A stretch of 5,766 nucleotides of DNA from Clostridia bacterium (GTDB lineage: Bacteria; Bacillota_A; Clostridia; Christensenellales; Aristaeellaceae), in assembly GCA_017398245.1 (NCBI GenBank), contig JAFQGN010000329.1, forward strand, positions 1 to 5,766, written 5' to 3'. A program made the translations under genes and the position numbers. Of the stretch, positions 1-3,408 are shown piece by piece. A model generated the notes under the pieces. That model was not told the DNA's origin. It saw only the letters and a program-made list of their open reading frames with translations, and did not search any database. Position 1 is the stretch's first letter; each line of letters opens with the position of its first letter.

Positions 1-177
1 GAGGTCGAGTTCGCCGAGGTGCTCAAGAAGGCCGCGCGCCTGCGCGAAAACTACGCCGTGACCGTACTCGCGCAGCAGTAAATGCTGGGCAAGCAGCTGG
101 GCGCGCTGGAAGCCGCCGGCTTCTCCGCCGCCGCGTTCTACGACAACGAGGAGATCAAACAGCTGGGCCAGAAGTAA
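1..177 (+). pseudogene. 3' end of an interrupted gene, possibly HisZ/HisS-like C-terminal domain
   Basis: The frame starting at base 1 is open to a TAA at 79-81 (26 codons, ending YAVTVLAQQ). It continues in the same frame from the adjoining ATG (82-84) to a second TAA at 175-177, giving MLGKQLGALEAAGF and ending EEIKQLGQK. The two halves read as one domain: codon bias is the same, and the LGKQL segment resembles the C-terminal region of histidyl-tRNA synthetase-like proteins such as the ATP phosphoribosyltransferase regulatory subunit HisZ. That family match is from memory and weak. A lysine codon AAA changed to TAA would explain the break. Alternatives are a sequencing error, a genuine end at 81 with a nearly finished domain, or restart at the TAAATG junction. 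The 5' part of the gene lies outside the window. I found no ribosome binding site of quality just before the ATG, so an independent 31-residue gene is unlikely. Confidence 0.5.
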
Positions 178-253
178 GGGATTACGTCAGGGGCGCCGCC
201 CCTGAAACCCTGCTTAAGGGACAATGTCCCTTAAGAATCCTATAATAAGGGAT
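178..253 (+). repeat. Double-hairpin intergenic repeat, copy A
   Basis: This begins right after the stop at 175-177. The first hairpin has stem CAGGGGC (188-194) with GCCCCTG (198-204) around a 3-base loop. The second is a perfect 10-bp hairpin, CTTAAGGGAC (213-222) with GTCCCTTAAG (226-235), loop AAT. A weak third stem pairs ATCCT (237-241) with GGGAT (249-253). A second copy with the same order, read on the minus strand, is at about 1320-1241. Neither hairpin has a U-tract directly after it, so this is not a standard intrinsic terminator. It looks like a dispersed gene-end element, perhaps protecting mRNA 3' ends, but its function is unknown. Confidence 0.75.
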
Positions 254-257
254 ATAA

Positions 258-299
258 TAAAAGAAAAGGCATGTCATCTTTGCAGATGGCATGCCTTTT
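258..299 (-). terminator. Intrinsic terminator, two-way, stronger on the minus strand
   Basis: AAAAGGCATG (264-273) pairs with CATGCCTTTT (290-299), and CATC (275-278) pairs with GATG (285-288) inside it, with T274 opposite G289 and a 6-base loop. On the minus strand the stem is followed by TTTTCTTTTATT, a good U-tract, so it should end the transcript of the gene at 366-989. On the plus strand only TTTT follows, but the T274/G289 pair is a wobble there rather than a mismatch. It may therefore also stop read-through from the gene ending at 177. Confidence 0.85.
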
Positions 300-365
300 A
301 TGTAGTCCAAAGACAGCAGGATGCAACTCTTCCATTGTGCAGAGCTGATCTTTGCTCCACCGGGG

Positions 366-989
366 TTATGGATTTGGGTGATTTTTACGGAGTTCTTCGA
401 TCTTTTCAAGAACTTCGCGGCCGGAGATCGGGCGGCCGTCCATGTCGCGCATAACGGGAGTGCCTGCGGCGTCCATCTGCAGCAGCCGCTCGCGCATTCT
501 CTGACGGACAGCTGCGATCTGGTCTTCAAGTGCCTGCGGCGTCTCGGTGAAGCAGGCGTATCCATATGCTGCGATCAGGCCGGGCAGTCCTTCGTCGGAA
601 CGGAGTTCCTGAAAGTCTACCTGGTCGCAGCCCTTTGCCATGGCGCTGCGGAATTTCTCCATCATGGGGTTCAATTCGGCTTCGGTCGCATACAGAGCAC
701 AGCCGCGGATGAGCTGCAGCCGATACCACAGGCGGCGGCTCTTCTTCTGGGCGTTGAAGAAGAAGTCCTTGAGCGGGAACTGGCGGGTCGTCTCGTTGTT
801 CAGAAGCACCTGAAGGTGCCTGTCGCGAACCTCCACAGGGTATTTTGTGTTCATGATCATCTCGCAGAGATAATCGACGACCTCCTGTGTGAGCGGCTGC
901 TGCGCAAGCTCGGTCAGCAGGTCGAGATACGGCTGGATGAGATCAAAGCTGCCGTTGAGGGCAAAGCTTTCTCTGAGTTTGTTATGCAT
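366..989 (-). CDS. Hypothetical protein, 207 aa, largely helical
   Basis: I do not recognise the family. The reading frame is open upstream to 1181, but the start is placed at the ATG at 989-987 because AGGAG (996-1000) lies 6 bases before it and the region further upstream is full of hairpins. The protein starts MHNKLRESFALNGSF and ends in EELRKNHPNP. It has no signal peptide, no clear membrane segment and only two or three cysteines. Composition suggests amphipathic helices throughout: residues 16-48, then 52-63, a basic stretch QKKSRRLWYRLQLIRG (81-96), an acidic helix-rich middle, and a charged C-terminal helix around 189-203 after RDMDGRP (181-187). It is the only gene between the two repeat copies. 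Its transcript probably ends at the hairpin at 264-299. A helical-repeat or regulatory protein is conceivable, but nothing in the sequence fixes a function. Confidence 0.8.
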   Translation of the reverse strand: MHNKLRESFALNGSFDLIQPYLDLLTELAQQPLTQEVVDYLCEMIMNTKYPVEVRDRHLQVLLNNETTRQFPLKDFFFNAQKKSRRLWYRLQLIRGCALYATEAELNPMMEKFRSAMAKGCDQVDFQELRSDEGLPGLIAAYGYACFTETPQALEDQIAAVRQRMRERLLQMDAAGTPVMRDMDGRPISGREVLEKIEELRKNHPNP

Positions 990-995
990 ACGGAT

Positions 996-1000
996 CTCCT
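996..1000 (-). promoter_or_regulatory. Ribosome binding site deciding the start at 989
   Basis: The minus strand reads AAAAAGGAGATCCGTATG. AGGAG is spaced 6 bases from the ATG. This sets the start at 989 instead of the far-upstream ATG at 1181, which lies inside hairpin sequence. Confidence 0.8.
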
Positions 1001-1059
1001 TTTTGTATCGGCTGCTATGGATTTTGCGAGACAGGGCGCTATGCTTTTTGTGATAGATA

Positions 1060-1257
1060 TTCAAACCTCGTAAATTGAGGGTTCCAAGGCGCTGCGCCTG
1101 ATTCGCAGAATCAGCCGTCAGCGGTTTTCCCGAAGGGAAAACTTTCAAACCTATATGGGCTTGAAACCTCTGGGGAATCATTCCCTTTTTGCAGGGAACA
1201 GAGATTTCAACATTTTGCGAAAAGGTCTGTATCGCATAGATTCCCTGAAAAATAGGG
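1060..1257 (-). promoter_or_regulatory. Hairpin-dense 5' leader of the 207-aa gene, possible alternative folds
   Basis: The stretch 990-1329 has no gene; this part is packed with inverted repeats. In minus-strand order: (a) TTGAAATCTCTG (1210-1199) pairs with CAGAGGTTTCAA (1172-1161), 12 bp with one T:G wobble. (b) TTTCAAGCC (1166-1158) pairs with GGTTTGAAA (1151-1143), 9 bp with one G:T wobble. (c) GTTTTCCC (1142-1135) pairs with GGGAAAAC (1131-1124). (d) CTGATTC (1114-1108) pairs with GAATCAG (1104-1098). (e) AGGCG pairs with CGCCT within 1099-1087. Hairpins (a) and (b) both need 1161-1166 and so exclude each other. Both contain a wobble pair in minus-strand RNA that becomes a mismatch on the plus strand, which favours a leader transcribed with the downstream gene. 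I found no convincing promoter. It matches no riboswitch class that I recognise. Confidence 0.5.
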
Positions 1258-1320
1258 GATTCTTAAGGGACGATGTCCCTTAAGCAGAGGTCTGGGGACA
1301 GAGTCCCCAGCGTAACCCAT
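1241..1320 (-). repeat. Double-hairpin intergenic repeat, copy B
   Basis: Read on the minus strand, this has the same order as copy A at 178-253: GGGTTACG, then CTGGGGAC (1310-1303) pairing with GTCCCCAG (1299-1292), then CTCTG, then the 10-bp hairpin CTTAAGGGAC (1284-1275) with GTCCCTTAAG (1271-1262), then AATCC. The 10-bp stem is identical in both copies while its loop differs (AAT against ATC). The first stem differs in sequence but stays paired. It starts about 10 bases after the stop of the gene at 1330-1932, in the sense orientation of that gene, just as copy A follows the gene ending at 177. Confidence 0.75.
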
Positions 1321-1329
1321 GCCGCCCCA

Positions 1330-1932
1330 TCACACGCCGAAACGGTACTCGTTTTCGGGCTTGTCGTTAGGGGTGAGGGAGAAATGGCGAATCACGAGAT
1401 CGGCCACCTCGTCGGGCGAAAGGTTCGTGTTGTCGATCTTGAGATGGTTGGGGAACCAGACCTCGTCTTCGTTGGAATTGAGGCGGTATTTTTCGGCATC
1501 GCGCAGAAGATTGTTCCTGCTCCAGTTCACGTCGCGCTTGGAGGGCTTGCGCTCCATGCGGTGCGGCGTTTCGTTGCGCACAAGGCGCGTTTCGATATCG
1601 GCGCGCAGTTCAATAAGATAAAACTGGCCGCCGGTGGCTTCAAACTGCCGGGCAAGGGCAGTGAGATACTCGCGCTCGGAAGGCATGTCGAACGCGCAGA
1701 CATACGTGAAGATCAGATCGACATCGTACTTCACGGCAAGATCGAACACCTGCTTGCGGAACATACCGCCGAACTCGCGCTGGGCGGGGGTATTGAAGCC
1801 GAAGATGCGATCGGAAATTTCGATCGAGTCGTGGTTCATGGTCATGTTGTATTTGAGCTTGTCGCGCAGGCTTTCGGCGACGGTCATTTTGCCCACGGCC
1901 TGCGGCCCGCACACGACGATCAGATTTGCCAT
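1330..1932 (-). CDS. P-loop NTPase, nucleotide/small-molecule kinase-like, 200 aa
   Basis: The protein starts MANLIVVCGPQAVGKMTVAE. GPQAVGKMT (9-17) after a hydrophobic beta strand is a Walker A loop with K15 as the phosphate-binding lysine. A second hydrophobic strand, VDLIFTYVC (71-79), is in the expected place for the Walker B strand, though its acidic residue is D72 and not at the strand end. FYLIELRADIETRLVRNE (104-121) followed by basic RMERKPSKR (125-133) resembles the strand-lid region of small P-loop kinases (shikimate kinase, AAA_33 and zeta-toxin-like groups). It is probably cytoplasmic and ATP-binding; the substrate is unknown. The ATG at 1932-1930 is chosen because AGGAG (1940-1944) lies 7 bases upstream; the frame is open to 2199 but that part crosses the tRNA. 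No antitoxin-like partner is visible apart from the overlapping small ORF. Repeat copy B follows its stop (TGA, 1332-1330). Confidence 0.85.
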   Translation of the reverse strand: MANLIVVCGPQAVGKMTVAESLRDKLKYNMTMNHDSIEISDRIFGFNTPAQREFGGMFRKQVFDLAVKYDVDLIFTYVCAFDMPSEREYLTALARQFEATGGQFYLIELRADIETRLVRNETPHRMERKPSKRDVNWSRNNLLRDAEKYRLNSNEDEVWFPNHLKIDNTNLSPDEVADLVIRHFSLTPNDKPENEYRFGV

Positions 1933-2063
1933 ATGTATTCTCCTTTGGATGATTCTTGTACAGGGCTGGAAAGGCGCTGCGGCCGCGCAATGGCGGCGGG
2001 CACGGCTTTGCCCCTCGGCGCAGATGCATATTTGCGCGCAGACAAAAGTTCGTTCTCGGTCAT
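1920..2063 (-). CDS. Candidate small ORF, 47 aa, overlapping the P-loop gene start
   Basis: The ATG at 2063-2061 is preceded by GGGAAGGGAGGGCCGAT, a purine-rich site with GGGAG 7 bases before the start. The product runs MTENELLSARKYASAPRG to EYIWQI and ends at TGA 1922-1920, overlapping the next start by 13 bases in a different frame. That layout fits translational coupling or a leader peptide. Against it, the peptide has no recognisable domain, and alanine/arginine/proline-rich composition is what a random GC-rich frame gives. No promoter is obvious between the tRNA terminator and this ORF; a stem CGCCTG (2090-2095) with CAGGCG (2108-2113) lies just upstream. It could be a coding remnant instead. 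Confidence 0.35.
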   Translation of the reverse strand: MTENELLSARKYASAPRGKAVPAAIARPQRLSSPVQESSKGEYIWQI

Positions 2064-2131
2064 ATCGGCCCTCCCTTCCCGCAAGGAACCGCCTGACATG
2101 GAAGAAGCAGGCGTTTTGCATAACGTGGATA

Positions 2132-2167
2132 TGAAGAAAAACTCCTGAACCGTTTGGTTCAGGAGTT
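2132..2167 (-). terminator. Intrinsic terminator of the tRNA-Lys transcript
   Basis: A perfect 12-bp stem, AACTCCTGAACC (2140-2151) with GGTTCAGGAGTT (2156-2167), has loop GTTT. On the minus strand it is followed by TTTTTCTTC. The last stem base is the final A of the tRNA CCA end, so the hairpin abuts the tRNA with no spacer. Confidence 0.92.
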
Positions 2168-2242
2168 GGTGCGCCATCAGGGACTCGAACCCGGGACACC
2201 CTGATTAAGAGTCAGGTGCTCTACCAACTGAGCTAATGGCGC
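2167..2242 (-). tRNA. tRNA-Lys (anticodon CTT)
   Basis: This is a 76-base cloverleaf with encoded CCA. The acceptor stem is GCGCCAT with ATGGCGC, the D arm GCTC with GAGC, and the anticodon stem CCTGA with TCAGG around loop CTCTTAA. This gives anticodon CTT, which reads AAG lysine codons. The T loop is TTCGAGT. The T stem CCGGG against CCCTG contains one C:U mismatch (positions 50:64 in standard numbering), which is unusual for an otherwise canonical tRNA. It has its own promoter and terminator, so it is a single-gene transcription unit. Confidence 0.96.
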
Positions 2243-2263
2243 ATATCGTTCGGAACGAGTGAT

Positions 2264-2292
2264 AGTATATAACACGCAGGCGGAAATGTCAA
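2264..2292 (-). promoter_or_regulatory. Sigma-70-type promoter of tRNA-Lys
   Basis: On the minus strand TTGACA (2292-2287) and TATACT (2269-2264) are separated by exactly 17 bases. This is a perfect -35 and a five-of-six -10. Transcription should start near 2257, about 15 bases before the mature tRNA 5' end. Confidence 0.92.
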
Positions 2293-2360
2293 CGGGGTTC
2301 TGTAATTCTTAACAAAAAAAGATATCCGGCGCGCATTTTTTGCAGCGGCGCGATCGGAAC

Positions 2361-2391
2361 AGAAAAGAGCAGGGGCAGCGCCCCTGCTCTT
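2361..2391 (-). terminator. Intrinsic terminator after the TraX-family gene
   Basis: AAGAGCAGGGGC (2365-2376) pairs with GCCCCTGCTCTT (2380-2391), 12 bp with loop AGC. It begins 8 bases after the TGA of the gene at 2400-3161. The minus strand reads TTTTCT at the end of the stem. It isolates this gene from the tRNA promoter downstream. Confidence 0.88.
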
Positions 2392-2399
2392 GCGTTTCG

Positions 2400-3161
2400 T
2401 CAGACCATGGTGTTTAGGAAATAGATGAGAAGAAGGTGCAGCGGGTAGAACAGATAGAACACGCTCTTGGGCATTCGGAAATGCCTGTCCAGCGGAAGGT
2501 AGATCAGCGGCAGCGCCGCCATGGCGAAGAGCTGTATGCCGAAGCTGATCCCGAAATACTCGTACCCGCGGCCCTCCAGCGCCCATGCGAGCATGTACCC
2601 GCCGACCCAAACGAACGAGGCAAGCGGGCGGTCGATCAGCGCCCAGAACAGGACCATGAGCACAATGCCCTTGAGCCCGTAGCTCGATGCGATCCAGCCG
2701 TGCGAATCGATAAACAGGATGAAAAAGGCGAGCAGGGCCGTGAGCAGATATTTTCTGTCGCGCAGCGTCCATATGACCAGCTGCCCAAGCAGCAGCGCGA
2801 CCATGATATTGCACGTCTTGAACGAATAGAGGTACCATTTCACGGAATCGAGCAGCGGGTTGGCAAAGGTGAGCTCGCGCATGTAGGAATAGACGTGGTT
2901 CAGGCCGAGGGCGTAAAACGGCTGCGAAATGAGCGCGGCGATGAGCAGGCGTACGGAATACGCAGCCATGGAGCGCGTGTAGCAGCAGCCGGCGGCCAGA
3001 GTATAGCAGAAAATGGGGAAGGCGATGCGGCCGATGATGCGCATCTCGCGCACGCCGGGAAAGAGCACGGCGCCGAGATGATCGATAAACATGGCAATGA
3101 TGGCCACGAGCTTGAGCAGGTCGGTCTCCCGGTTCAGGCGCACGGCGCGGCCTTTGGACAT
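2400..3161 (-). CDS. TraX-family membrane protein, 253 aa
   Basis: The protein has the hallmarks of the TraX family (related to membrane acyltransferases): LKLVAIIAMFIDHLGAVLFP (16-35) with the D27-H28 pair, then RIIGRIAFPIF (41-51), RLLIAALISQPFYAL (71-85), and a C-terminal FYPLHLLLIYFL (238-249) with H242. About eight hydrophobic segments are visible (roughly 16-34, 42-60, 68-86, 118-133, 138-151, 163-176, 181-195, 207-223, 234-250), so it is an integral membrane protein. In F plasmid TraX N-acetylates pilin; chromosomal Firmicutes homologues have no established substrate, and no pilin or conjugation gene is in this window. The start at 3161 is chosen for AAAAAGGAGG (3171-3180), 9 bases upstream; the frame stays open to 3542, but that stretch lacks membrane character and contains hairpins. 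A terminator follows the stop closely. Length is normal for the family. Confidence 0.9.
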   Translation of the reverse strand: MSKGRAVRLNRETDLLKLVAIIAMFIDHLGAVLFPGVREMRIIGRIAFPIFCYTLAAGCCYTRSMAAYSVRLLIAALISQPFYALGLNHVYSYMRELTFANPLLDSVKWYLYSFKTCNIMVALLLGQLVIWTLRDRKYLLTALLAFFILFIDSHGWIASSYGLKGIVLMVLFWALIDRPLASFVWVGGYMLAWALEGRGYEYFGISFGIQLFAMAALPLIYLPLDRHFRMPKSVFYLFYPLHLLLIYFLNTMV

Positions 3162-3408
3162 GGCGTTCAGCCTCCTTTTTGCGGGTCGGTCAACTTTTGC
3201 GCGGCGGGGACGCGTATGGCATCTTCCCGCATAGAGCGGGATATGCCGGTTCGTTCGGCACGCAGGCTTTCTTCTGATGCGGGCAAATGCGCAGGTATGC
3301 TCATCGGGCGGCATGCATTGCAGAATACGGGCGGGCCTTGCCGCGCCGTATGCATGAACATGGCAAATGCGCGGGTTCTGCCGCCATTCGCAGGGCAGTG
3401 GCGAATGC
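3162..3408. other. Non-coding spacer with hairpins and a short direct repeat
   Basis: No gene is supported here. Directly after the acetyltransferase stop (minus-strand sense) is CATTCGC (3385-3391) pairing with GCGAATG (3401-3407). A larger stem pairs ATACGG-GCGG (3325-3334) with CCGC-G-CCGTAT (3341-3351), flanked by CATGCA (3312-3317) and TGCATG (3351-3356). A third pairs GGCAT (3218-3222) and TCCCGC (3225-3230) with GCGGGA (3236-3241) and ATGCC (3243-3247). None has a U-tract. A direct repeat GCAAATGCGC(A/G)GGT occurs at 3283-3296 and 3363-3376. I found no good minus-strand promoter for the TraX gene, so it may be read through from the acetyltransferase gene. Confidence 0.55.

Noticed and set aside
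321..1073. 250-codon plus frame opposite the 207-aa gene
   Set aside because: The minus strand has AGGAG at the right spacing and a matching terminator, while the plus frame runs into the minus-strand leader hairpins and lacks a start signal. As the 207-aa protein is unrecognised, this rejection is less certain than the others.
1060..1257. Known riboswitch or T-box
   Set aside because: No T-box motif or recognisable riboswitch core was seen, only plain hairpins.
178..1320. IS or MITE bounded by the two inverted repeat copies
   Set aside because: There is no transposase, no target duplication was seen, and each copy is tied to the 3' end of a different gene, which a gene-end repeat explains better. 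Mobility is kept only as a remote option.
1273..2148. 291-codon plus frame opposite the P-loop gene
   Set aside because: The Walker A loop and ribosome site support the minus strand, and the plus frame begins inside repeat copy B.
1933..2199. N-terminal extension of the P-loop protein to 2199
   Set aside because: It would cross the tRNA 3' end and its terminator; a good ribosome site supports the start at 1932.
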